This document shows, one piece after another, positions 40,673 to 50,670 of a DNA stretch of 64,000 nt. Made by a program: the position numbers and the translations under genes. The notes below the pieces were generated by a model, which did not search any database, was not told where the DNA came from, and saw only the letters and a program-made list of their open reading frames with translations. The stretch comes from Maricaulis sp947259345. GTDB taxonomy: Bacteria; Pseudomonadota; Alphaproteobacteria; Caulobacterales; Maricaulaceae. Each line of letters begins with the position of its first letter. The first letter of the stretch is position 1. The DNA lies in assembly GCA_965217205.1 (NCBI GenBank), contig OZ244254.1:2666001-2730000 (forward strand), given 5' to 3'.

Positions 40673-42016
40673 ATGACCCCATCCCTGATGCGCCGTGAAG
40701 GCGCCCTGCGGGCCGTGCCTGCATCCGCCCTGTCCGGTTCCATAAAGGCCCCGGGAGACAAGTCAATTTCCCATCGCGCCTTCATTCTCGGCGGGCTGGC
40801 GCAGGGCGTGACCGAGGTCAGCGGACTGCTAGAAAGCGATGATGTCATAAATTCCGGAAAGGCCGCAGCCGCGCTCGGTGCGACGGTCGAGCATCTCGGT
40901 CCCGGACAATGGCGGATCACCGGAACAGGCGGCCGATTCTCCGATCCCGACGCACCGCTCGATTTCGGCAATGCCGGAACCGGTGTGCGCCTGATGATGG
41001 GGGCGGTCGCCGGCTCGGGTGCCAGCGCTGACTTTGTCGGCGATGAGAGCCTGTCCTCACGCCCCATGCGACGGGTCACCGACCCGCTCGGTGAGATGGG
41101 CGCGCGCTTCACGACCAATGATGGTCGCCTGCCCGCGCGGCTGGATGGCGGCCCGCTGACCGGGATCCACTACACGCCGCCCATTGCCTCGGCTCAGGTG
41201 AAGTCGGCCGTCCTGCTCGCCGCACTGGGCGCGACCGGCACCACGGTCGTGCACGAGCCGCAGATCACCCGCGATCACACCGAGACCATGCTGAAAGCCT
41301 TCGGCGCGAAGCTTTTCGTCGAGCGCGACGGCCCGGCCACGACCATCACCCTGAACGGCCCGCAGACCCTGACCGCCTGCCCGGTCGAAGTCCCCGGCGA
41401 CCCCTCCTCCTCGGCCTTTGCGATGGTTGCCGCGCTGATCGTGCCCGGCTCTGACATCACCTTGACCGGCGTCATGGACAATCCGGCCCGCACCGGGTTG
41501 ATCGACACCCTCCGGGAGATGGGCGCCGATATCACGCTGACGCCCGGTCCCGAGATGGCCGGCGAGAAGACCATGCATGTGCGCGTGCGCCACAGCCAGC
41601 TGCGCGGGATCACCGTTCCGGCCGAACGCGCGCCCTCCATGATCGACGAGTATCCGATCCTGTGTGTCGCCGCCGCTTATGCCGAGGGTGTGACCCATAT
41701 GCCGGGCCTCGAGGAATTGCGGGCCAAGGAAAGCGACCGGCTCGCCGGCAGCGCCGCCCTCCTGCGCGCCAATGGCGTCCCGGTCGAAGAGGGCGAGGAC
41801 AGCCTGGCTGTCACCGGGCTGGGCATCGGCGGCGTTCCCGGCGGGGGCGAGACCCCGACCCATCATGATCATCGCCTCGCCATGAGCGGGCTCGTTATCG
41901 GCCTCGGCGCCAAGGCGGCAGCCAGCGTCGATGACGTCGCCATGATTGCGACCTCCTATCCGGACTTCTTTGACGATATCGCGGCCCTCGGCGGCGTCCT
42001 GGAGCCGATCACATGA
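40673..42016 (+). CDS. aroA: 5-enolpyruvylshikimate-3-phosphate synthase
   Basis: 447 residues. It condenses shikimate 3-phosphate and PEP in aromatic amino acid synthesis, feeding the trp genes in this window. The domain pattern is of the class II (Agrobacterium CP4-like) branch: APGDKSISHRAFILGGLA, DFGNAGTGVRLMMGAVAG, DESLSSRPMRRV, PGDPSSSAFAMVAAL and LEELRAKESDRLAGSA. The glycine in NAGTG sits where CP4 has the Ala that gives glyphosate tolerance. ATG 40673 is preferred over the overlapping TTG 40670. Its stop overlaps cmk (ATGA). Confidence 0.97.
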   Translation: MTPSLMRREGALRAVPASALSGSIKAPGDKSISHRAFILGGLAQGVTEVSGLLESDDVINSGKAAAALGATVEHLGPGQWRITGTGGRFSDPDAPLDFGNAGTGVRLMMGAVAGSGASADFVGDESLSSRPMRRVTDPLGEMGARFTTNDGRLPARLDGGPLTGIHYTPPIASAQVKSAVLLAALGATGTTVVHEPQITRDHTETMLKAFGAKLFVERDGPATTITLNGPQTLTACPVEVPGDPSSSAFAMVAALIVPGSDITLTGVMDNPARTGLIDTLREMGADITLTPGPEMAGEKTMHVRVRHSQLRGITVPAERAPSMIDEYPILCVAAAYAEGVTHMPGLEELRAKESDRLAGSAALLRANGVPVEEGEDSLAVTGLGIGGVPGGGETPTHHDHRLAMSGLVIGLGAKAAASVDDVAMIATSYPDFFDDIAALGGVLEPIT

Positions 42017-42639
42017 TTATCGCTGTCGACGGTCCGCTCGCGTCCGGAAAGGGCACGATCGCGCGCGCGCTCGCGGCGCATTTCAAGCTGCCCTATCTCG
42101 ACACCGGCTCACTCTATCGCGCCACAGGCGTCGCGGTCATCGACGCCAGCATCGATCCCGCCGATGAAGCCGCTTGCGCTCGGGCAGCCCGGACACTCGA
42201 CCTGGCCACCATAGACGAGGCCCGGATCCGCACCGCGGAGGCCGGCGCCATGGCCTCACGCGTCGCGGCACTGCCCGCCGTGCGCGAGGCGCTGTATGAA
42301 CTCCAGCGCGATTTCGCAACGCGGCCGGGCGGGGCCATACTGGACGGGCGTGATATCGGCACGGTCATCTGTCCCGATGCCGATGTGAAGCTCTACATCA
42401 CGGCCGATACGGAAACCCGCGCGCGACGTCGCTGGTCCGAACTGAAGGCAGGCGGCGAGACGATCAGCCTCGAGGACATGCTCGCCCAGACCCGGGAACG
42501 GGACCTGCGCGATGCCGAGCGCGCCGACGCGCCCATGCGTCCCGCCGAAGACGCAACCTTGCTAGACACGTCATCCTTGAGTATAGACGCGGCCGTTACC
42601 GAAGCTGTCGCGATTGTGGAAAAACGCCAAAAAGCGTGA
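42013..42639 (+). CDS. cmk: Cytidylate kinase
   Basis: 208 residues. The P-loop is GPLASGKGTIA (usual GPAGSGKGT, with Leu-Ala in place of Ala-Gly), followed by LDTGSLYRATG and the LID/CMP-binding DGRDIGTVICPDADVKLYITADTETRARRR. It makes CDP from CMP with ATP. The start overlaps the aroA stop, showing coupled expression; rpsA follows 176 bp later, the standard order aroA-cmk-rpsA. Confidence 0.96.
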   Translation: MIIAVDGPLASGKGTIARALAAHFKLPYLDTGSLYRATGVAVIDASIDPADEAACARAARTLDLATIDEARIRTAEAGAMASRVAALPAVREALYELQRDFATRPGGAILDGRDIGTVICPDADVKLYITADTETRARRRWSELKAGGETISLEDMLAQTRERDLRDAERADAPMRPAEDATLLDTSSLSIDAAVTEAVAIVEKRQKA

Positions 42640-42689
42640 TCCTGTCGATAGCAAGGTGGCAGATAGCCGGGCGTTCTGACGACGGATTG

Positions 42690-42711
42690 CCGTGACCGAC
42701 TTGCGTCACGG
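42690..42711 (+). promoter_or_regulatory. Inverted repeat in the rpsA leader region
   Basis: CCGTGAC (42690-42696) and GTCACGG (42705-42711) are a perfect inverted repeat with an eight-base spacer, about 105 bp upstream of rpsA. It could be an operator or an mRNA leader stem; S1 is known to autoregulate through leader structure in enterobacteria. Confidence 0.45.
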
Positions 42712-42815
42712 ACCCGTTTCGGCCGCCCACATTGTTTTAATTCCAACCGGCCGAACCCGGCCAAGCGGCGAGACACAGAAAATCCGAACTCGCTGCCTCG
42801 GAGCAACCCTTTAAC

Positions 42816-44519
<1,704 letters not shown>

Positions 44520-44549
44520 TCCGCGTCTTTCCCGAACGGGACATGAAGA

Positions 44550-44580
44550 ACGGCCGGGGCCCACGCTCCGGCCGTTTTTT
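44550..44580 (+). terminator. Terminator of rpsA
   Basis: ACGGCCGG and CCGGCCGT form a perfect 8-bp stem with a ten-base loop, followed by TTTTTT. Confidence 0.9.
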
Positions 44581-44659
44581 ATTGATCAATTTTGCCGGTG
44601 CGCATTGACGCGGCGGGCGCCAGACGTAAGGATTAGGCATTCACACGCGGAGGGTTAGC

Positions 44660-44965
44660 ATGATCAAGTCGGAATTGATCGACAAACTGGCCGAGGCCAA
44701 TCCCCATCTTTACCACCGGGATGTCGAGCGCGTCGTGAACACCATTCTCGACGGGATCACCGATGCTCTTGCCGACGGCGACCGTGTCGAGCTGCGCGGC
44801 TTTGGCGCCTTCTCCGTGCGACACCGTCCGGCCCGCGTGGGTCGTAATCCGCGCACCGGCGAAAGCGTGGCCGTGAAGGAGAAGCATGTACCCTTCTTCA
44901 AGACCGGCAAGGAGTTGCGCGAACGAGTCGACGCCTCGCGCGAGACCAATCCGGAAATCGCCTGA
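44660..44965 (+). CDS. ihfB: Integration host factor subunit beta
   Basis: 101 residues of the HU/IHF family. MIKSELIDKLAEANPHLYHRDVERVVNTIL forms the helical base and VELRGFGAFSVRHRPARVGRNPRTGE the beta arms with the intercalating Pro in GRNPRTG. IHF bends DNA by about 160 degrees and helps sigma-54 activators and phage integration; with rpoN in the same window this is the common pairing. AGGG at the right distance precedes the ATG. Confidence 0.95.
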   Translation: MIKSELIDKLAEANPHLYHRDVERVVNTILDGITDALADGDRVELRGFGAFSVRHRPARVGRNPRTGESVAVKEKHVPFFKTGKELRERVDASRETNPEIA

Positions 44966-45000
44966 CCCGCAAGGCGGTCACGGGCCTTTAATTGATTCCC

Positions 45001-45015
45001 TTTACGACGGATTAA
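45001..45015 (+). promoter_or_regulatory. Candidate CtrA box (7 of 8) upstream of the SprA-like gene
   Basis: TTTACGACGGATTAA followed by C matches TTAA-N7-TTAAC with one mismatch in the first half. It lies only 24 bp before the ATG at 45040, so it could overlap the promoter. Confidence 0.35.
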
Positions 45016-45039
45016 CGCGCCGCGGCGATACTCGCGGCA

Positions 45040-45744
45040 ATGATTGCGTCATCCGTGTCCTCCGTCATCTCGACCCCGGCGATAGCCCGGGTCGCCAGAA
45101 CGATTGCAACTGAACAGACCAATCGGCTCGCAGCGTGCGGGTCGTGCGGAAGTTCAGCCTGCGGCGGCTGTGGCGGCGCATCGAAGGCCAGGAGCTCTGA
45201 ACAGCTTTCCGACGAGGAGCGCAAGCAGGTCGATGTGCTCAAGGCGCGCGATCGCGAGGTGAGAGCCCATGAGCAGGCTCACCAGGCGGCTGGCGGCCAG
45301 TATGCGGGCGCCGCGAGCTACACGTTCCAGAAGGGCCCGGACGGGCGCGCCTATGCAGTTGGTGGGGAAGTCCCGATCGATGCGAGCGAGATAAAGGGCG
45401 ACCCACAGGCCACCATTGAGAAGATGCAACAGGTCAAGGCGGCAGCCCTGGCGCCGGCCGAGCCCTCCGGTCAGGACCGCAAGGTCGCGGCGCTGGCCGA
45501 CGCCAAGATTGCCCAGGCGCGCGCCGAGCTCAATCGCAAGCAAGGGCAAGACGGCGGTGAGGGCGAGGCGGCAGCGCCTGGGGAGAAGCTGCAACCCTCG
45601 CTGAATCAACAGATCGCGGAAATGCGACAAGCTGATACCCGATCGGAACCGTCATCGGCATCAACGGCGCCGAACGACCTCACCGCCTATGCGGCCAATG
45701 CCTATCGGCATCAGGCATCGGCCCTGCCCTTCGCGGTGGCCTGA
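45040..45744 (+). CDS. SprA-family putative metalloprotease
   Basis: 234 residues. A Cys/Gly-rich stretch CGSCGSSACGGCGG (33-46) may bind metal, followed by the SprA-related core with the zincin motif HEQAH at 77-81 in REVRAHEQAHQAAGGQYAG, then ASYTFQKGPDGRAYAVGGEVPIDAS, the strongly conserved signature of this family. The C-terminal half is Gln/Ala-rich and probably disordered. HExxH implies a zinc peptidase, but proteolysis has not been shown for the family to my knowledge. No signal peptide is evident. Confidence 0.82.
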   Translation: MIASSVSSVISTPAIARVARTIATEQTNRLAACGSCGSSACGGCGGASKARSSEQLSDEERKQVDVLKARDREVRAHEQAHQAAGGQYAGAASYTFQKGPDGRAYAVGGEVPIDASEIKGDPQATIEKMQQVKAAALAPAEPSGQDRKVAALADAKIAQARAELNRKQGQDGGEGEAAAPGEKLQPSLNQQIAEMRQADTRSEPSSASTAPNDLTAYAANAYRHQASALPFAVA

Positions 45745-45760
45745 GCCGCCATCTGAGCCC

Positions 45761-45913
45761 CTAGGCCTTGCGGTTCCAGTCCGCATGACCATCCAGCCAG
45801 GCAAAGCGCCGGACCATCCAGCCCAGCCAGTCCTGACGCGCCGAGTGGCGCGGCATGACCGCGTTCACAAGCCGGGGCTCGGTGGTTTCAATCATCAGTT
45901 CGGTCAATGTCAT
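45761..45913 (-). CDS. Small protein of 50 residues, function unknown
   Basis: Reads MTLTELMIETTEP..., Trp- and Arg-rich toward the end (QDWLGWMVRRFAWLDGHADWNRKA), possibly amphipathic. ATG 45913 is chosen because GGAGG sits five bases upstream; ATG codons further up (45925, 45976, 45982) are in frame but have no ribosome site. It is divergent from the LysR gene, with an inverted repeat between them that a LysR protein could bind. No family is recognised; a real gene is likely but not certain. Confidence 0.55.
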   Translation of the reverse strand: MTLTELMIETTEPRLVNAVMPRHSARQDWLGWMVRRFAWLDGHADWNRKA

Positions 45914-45923
45914 GACCGCCTCC

Positions 45924-45945
45924 ATATCAAGCGATGCCTTGATAT
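45924..45945. promoter_or_regulatory. Candidate LysR operator: perfect inverted repeat
   Basis: ATATCAAG (45924-45931) and CTTGATAT (45938-45945) are perfect 8-bp inverted arms with a six-base spacer. They lie in the short region between the divergent 50-residue gene and the LysR gene, where LysR-type regulators usually bind. Confidence 0.6.
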
Positions 45946-46004
45946 AGGTGGCGTATCGTGTCAGTGACCAACGCATTCTCATAGGTCTGTCATAAGTTGA
46001 ATTT

Positions 46005-46961
46005 ATGGATAGAGCGCCCAATCTTCCTCCGGTCAACGCCATCCGCGTCTTCGAGACGGCGGCGCGGCTTGGAAATTTCACCCGCACCGGCGAGGCACTT
46101 GGCATGACCCAGGCAGCCGTGAGCTATCAGATCAAGCTGCTGGAAGACCGGCTCGGCTTTGCCCTGTTCGAGCGCAAGGCCCGGCATGTCGAACTGACCG
46201 CGCGCGGCGCCAGGCTGGCGCGCGGCACGTCGGACGCCTTCCGTCTGCTGGAGCGCACCTTCCGTGATGTTCGCGAGGATCGCGTCAGCGTGCTCTCGGT
46301 CACCGCACTGCCGACTTTCTGCTCGAACTGGCTGGTCCCGCGCATCGGCGCCTTCCAGCTCGACAATCCCGACCTCGCCGTGCGCATCGACAGCCGCTCC
46401 GACCTGGTCGACATCAAGGCCGGGGAGGCCGATATCGGCATTCGCATTGGCAAGGGGCAATGGCCCGGGCTGGAGGCACGCCGGCTGTTCGGGGACACGA
46501 CGGCACCACTCGTCCCGCGCGCCGCGCTCGACCGCTTCGGCCCGTTCGAACGCCCGGACGACCTGCTCAAGCTGCGCCTGTTCGGGCCGATCAGCTGGTG
46601 GCAAGACTGGTTCCGCACAGCCGGCGGTGACCCCGATCTTCTGCCTGACCGCCCCGCGCTTGAACTGGAAACCCAGACCATGGAGGTCTCCGCCGCCATC
46701 GCCTCGGGCGATGCGGCCACCATGGTCACCCCGATCTATTTCGCCGAACAGCTGGCCTCGGGAGCGCTGGTGGCCCCGTTTTCCACCGAGCTCGACCTTG
46801 GCGACGGCCACTACATGGTGTTCGACCCGACCCGCGCGAAAGAGCCCAAGATCAAGGCCTTCATCGCCTGGATGCTGTTCCAGCCCATGGCCTTCTGCCT
46901 CAATCGGACCGAACCGGCTTTTCCCGAGGCGGGGAAGGCGGTGGTGAATGGTCAGCCCTGA
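46005..46961 (+). CDS. LysR-family regulator (GcvA-like)
   Basis: 318 residues. The N-terminal winged helix reads LPPVNAIRVFETAARLGNFTRTGEAL, typical of the GcvA/beta-lactamase-regulator (AmpR) branch, with QAAVSYQIKLLEDRLGFALFER as recognition helix. The C-terminal periplasmic-binding-like domain (about 95-300) senses an unknown co-inducer. It probably regulates the divergent small gene and itself through the inverted repeat at 45924-45945. No enzyme gene next to it suggests a target pathway. Confidence 0.88.
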   Translation: MDRAPNLPPVNAIRVFETAARLGNFTRTGEALGMTQAAVSYQIKLLEDRLGFALFERKARHVELTARGARLARGTSDAFRLLERTFRDVREDRVSVLSVTALPTFCSNWLVPRIGAFQLDNPDLAVRIDSRSDLVDIKAGEADIGIRIGKGQWPGLEARRLFGDTTAPLVPRAALDRFGPFERPDDLLKLRLFGPISWWQDWFRTAGGDPDLLPDRPALELETQTMEVSAAIASGDAATMVTPIYFAEQLASGALVAPFSTELDLGDGHYMVFDPTRAKEPKIKAFIAWMLFQPMAFCLNRTEPAFPEAGKAVVNGQP

Positions 46962-47032
46962 GAGATATGCCGGCTGAGGCCCGATCATCGCGCGAAGCGC
47001 GTACGTCTCCTTAAAGCCCTTGCCGGGAGACA

Positions 47033-47113
47033 GCCGTATCGGGTTCTTGAGCTCAAGGGGCATGCCCGCGAAGCGGCGCCTACGGCGCCCTTGACCTCAA
47101 GAACCCGATACGG
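47033..47113. repeat. Long inverted repeat (27-bp arms) upstream of trpF
   Basis: GCCGTATCGGGTTCTTGAG plus TCAAGGG (47033-47059, one odd base between) is repeated inverted at 47087-47113 with one mismatch. The loop contains a second stem GGCGCC-TAC-GGCGCC. The stem is much longer than a terminator and has no T-tract. Short hairpins also lie at 46989-47003 and 47013-47032. The 46962-47252 stretch has no gene. It may be a dispersed palindromic element or a leader structure of the trp operon; one copy in the window cannot decide. Confidence 0.75.
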
Positions 47114-47252
47114 CCCGCTGGCTGCCATGGGATTTATGGGTCAGCCCGCGCGTCGCGCAGAATTCTAGTCATGCGCCCCCTCGGGACGGGTGCCCTGGCC
47201 TCGCTTCACAGAAGGCTTCCCCCGCGCCCTTGAAACCGCTAACGCTCAGCCC

Positions 47253-47888
47253 ATGACCGATATCAAATTCTGCGGATTGAAGACCGGGCGCGACGTGGCG
47301 GCCGCCGAGGCGGCCGGGGCGCGCTGGACGGGTTATGTGATTTTCCCCAAGAGCCCCCGCCATGTCTCGCCTGCATTGGCTGGCGAGCTGTGTCACCTGG
47401 CGAAGTCCAGCGAGACAGTCGCAGTCACGGTCAATCCGGATGATGATTTGCTGGCGCAGATTCGGGACGCCATGCAGCCGGACTGGATTCAGTTGCACGG
47501 TTCGGAAGACCCGCAGCGCGTCATCCAGGCCCGTGCCTATGCAAAACGGGGCGTTATCAAGGCCTTGCCGGTGGCCGAGGCGAGCGATCTGGACGCGGCC
47601 AAGCCCTATGATCGGATCGCTGACATGCTGCTCTTTGATGCCAAACCACCGGCCGGCGCCGATCGACCCGGCGGGCTGGGCCATGGCTATGATTATGCTT
47701 TGCTGAAATCTCTGCAGATTTCCGTGCCCTGGCTCTTGTCCGGCGGGCTTGATGACACCAATGTCTGCGCCGCTGTCTCGGCTGCCGGAGCCGGGGCGGT
47801 TGACGTGTCTTCCGGTATTGAAAGCGCGCCCGGCCAGAAGGATGCGGCGCGCATCGCCGGCTTCGCCAACGCCCTGGCGAATTGCTGA
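47253..47888 (+). CDS. trpF: Phosphoribosylanthranilate isomerase
   Basis: 211 residues, TIM-barrel. MTDIKFCGLKTGRDVAAAEAAGA at the start holds the catalytic Cys region (K-x-C-G), WIQLHGSEDPQRV is the central block, and LLFDAKPP with the late phosphate-binding LLSGGLDDTNV complete the enzyme. It isomerises phosphoribosylanthranilate in tryptophan synthesis. ATG 47253 is the family N-terminus; an in-frame upstream reading is rejected. trpB follows 29 bp later. Confidence 0.95.
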   Translation: MTDIKFCGLKTGRDVAAAEAAGARWTGYVIFPKSPRHVSPALAGELCHLAKSSETVAVTVNPDDDLLAQIRDAMQPDWIQLHGSEDPQRVIQARAYAKRGVIKALPVAEASDLDAAKPYDRIADMLLFDAKPPAGADRPGGLGHGYDYALLKSLQISVPWLLSGGLDDTNVCAAVSAAGAGAVDVSSGIESAPGQKDAARIAGFANALANC

Positions 47889-47917
47889 GCCCCATTCCAG
47901 CGCACAAGGAGCGTGCC

Positions 47918-49150
<1,233 letters not shown>

Positions 49151-49211
49151 CGCCTTTCGGTTGTGTTTCGCTTTTGCTCCCGCATAACGCGCGTGCATAC
49201 AGATTGCGAAA

Positions 49212-49227
49212 AACTACGATTGTAGTT
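49212..49227 (+). promoter_or_regulatory. Candidate BrnA operator
   Basis: AACTAC (49212-49217) and GTAGTT (49222-49227) are perfect inverted arms around GATT, eight bases before the brnT ATG. BrnA-BrnT complexes repress their own promoter, so this is the expected place and shape. The stretch is AT-rich compared with the trp genes. Confidence 0.6.
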
Positions 49228-49234
49228 ACATTTC

Positions 49235-49519
49235 ATGGAATTCGAATGGGATCCGGCTAAGGATGAGGCCAATCGGCGCAAGCATGGGCTGAGCTTTGAG
49301 GAAGCAGCCCATGTCTTCGAACGGCTGGTCTTCACGCGACCTGCCCGAGAAGGCCGAAGCGGGGAAACACGCTTCCTCTCAATTGGCCTCTTGGGTGAAC
49401 GCGCCATCGCCGTCATTCACACCGAGCGCAACGGGATTGTGCGGATCATCTCCGCCCGCCCCGCCAAGAAGAAGGAAAGGCGTCTTCACCATGGCCATGA
49501 TCCGAAAAAAACTGAGTGA
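49235..49519 (+). CDS. brnT: BrnT family toxin (type II toxin-antitoxin)
   Basis: 94 residues, typical BrnT length. The family start MEFEWDPAKDEANRRKHGLSFEEAAHVF is present, as are LGERAIAVIHTERNGIVRIISAR, which carries the RNase-like beta-sheet. BrnT is a RelE-fold ribonuclease that stops translation and is neutralised by BrnA. Its end overlaps the brnA start by 29 bp. It lies between trpB and trpA on the same strand. Confidence 0.92.
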   Translation: MEFEWDPAKDEANRRKHGLSFEEAAHVFERLVFTRPAREGRSGETRFLSIGLLGERAIAVIHTERNGIVRIISARPAKKKERRLHHGHDPKKTE

Positions 49520-49778
49520 GCTTGAGCCAATCTCCGAGGAACGACTTCGCGAATTAGCGGCCATTCCCGACGACGAGATCGACTTCTCCGACATCCCGGA
49601 ACTCGACGAGGCCTGGTTTGCCGAAGCTGTGGTCTGGACCCCGCCGTCGAAGAAACAGATCACCTTGCGCCTTGACGACGACATCATTGCCTTCTTCAAG
49701 GAGAGCGGAAAAGGCTATCAGACGCGCATGAATGCCGTGCTACGCGCCTTTGTGGATGCGAAGAAGAAGCAGGCCTAG
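49491..49778 (+). CDS. brnA: BrnA family antitoxin
   Basis: 95 residues beginning MAMIRKKLSEL. The N-terminal part holds an acidic, helical segment (PISEERLRELAAIPDDEIDFSDIPELDEAWF) that neutralises BrnT; the C-terminal ribbon-helix-helix is KQITLRLDDDIIAFFKESGKGYQTRMNAVLRAFV, which binds the operator. ATG 49491 is taken; 49497 is also possible. It overlaps brnT by 29 bp, so translation of the pair is coupled. trpA begins 62 bp later and probably depends on read-through from trp or brn transcription. Confidence 0.92.
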   Translation: MAMIRKKLSELEPISEERLRELAAIPDDEIDFSDIPELDEAWFAEAVVWTPPSKKQITLRLDDDIIAFFKESGKGYQTRMNAVLRAFVDAKKKQA

Positions 49779-49840
49779 GTGACAATGGCCATTGGGCCAG
49801 GCTGGACCAAGTCAACGCGAGACAGGATGAACACCACCCA

Positions 49841-50629
49841 ATGACCAACCGCCTCACCACCCGTTTCGCGGAGCTGTCCGCCTATAATCGTGCCGGATTT
49901 GTTGCCTACATGATGGCCGGCGATGGTAACAGCCAGGGCTTGCTGAATGCACTGCCGGCGGCTGGTGCCGATGTCATCGAGCTGGGCATGCCCTTTACCG
50001 ATCCGATGGCGGACGGGCCGTCCATCCAGGCCTCGGCGCTGCGGGCGCTGGAGGCGGGCATGACGCTGAAGGGCACGCTCGCCCAGGCTGCCGAGTTCCG
50101 CAAGCGCGACACCGAAACGCCGCTGGTCTTGATGGGCTATGCCAACCCGATCTTCTCGATGGGCTGGGAGGCCTTTGCCAAAGCCGCCGCCAAGGCCGGG
50201 GTGGATGGCCTGATTTGTGTCGATGTCCCACCGGAAGAGGACAATGAGCTGCGCACCGCGCTCACCAAGCAGGGCATTGCGCTGATCCGCCTCGCCACCC
50301 CGACCACGGATGATGACCGTCTGGCGACCGTGGTCGCCAATACGGCAGGCTTCGTTTATTACGTCTCCACGACAGGGGTGACCGGGGCCGGAACCGGCGT
50401 GGTCACCGAGGTGGGTGCCGCTGTCGACCGGGTCAAGGCCGCGTCCGGCCTGCCGGTTGCGGTGGGGTTTGGCGTTCGCGAGCCTGAACAGGCCGAAGCG
50501 ATTGCCAAACGGGCTGATGCTGTCGTGGTCGGATCGGCCATTGTCGACGCCATGCATGAGGGCGGTGTCGACGGGGCAACCGACCTGGTGAAACGACTGG
50601 CCTCGGCGGTGCATACCGCCCGACGCTGA
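49841..50629 (+). CDS. trpA: Tryptophan synthase alpha chain
   Basis: 262 residues, TIM-barrel. Indole-releasing Glu is in DVIELGMPFTDPMADGPSIQASALRAL; phosphate-binding loops appear in YYVSTTGVTGAG and VVGSAIVDAM. It cleaves indoleglycerol phosphate and channels indole to TrpB. The usual overlap with trpB is lost because of the brnTA insertion. accD follows 41 bp downstream. Confidence 0.97.
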   Translation: MTNRLTTRFAELSAYNRAGFVAYMMAGDGNSQGLLNALPAAGADVIELGMPFTDPMADGPSIQASALRALEAGMTLKGTLAQAAEFRKRDTETPLVLMGYANPIFSMGWEAFAKAAAKAGVDGLICVDVPPEEDNELRTALTKQGIALIRLATPTTDDDRLATVVANTAGFVYYVSTTGVTGAGTGVVTEVGAAVDRVKAASGLPVAVGFGVREPEQAEAIAKRADAVVVGSAIVDAMHEGGVDGATDLVKRLASAVHTARR

Positions 50630-50670
50630 TACTGGTAGGCCTTCGGGCTGCAAAGAGTACGGAAGACGCG

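Noticed and set aside
47033..47113. The trpF-upstream hairpin as a rho-independent terminator of the LysR gene
   Set aside because: Arms are too long, and no T-tract follows on either strand.
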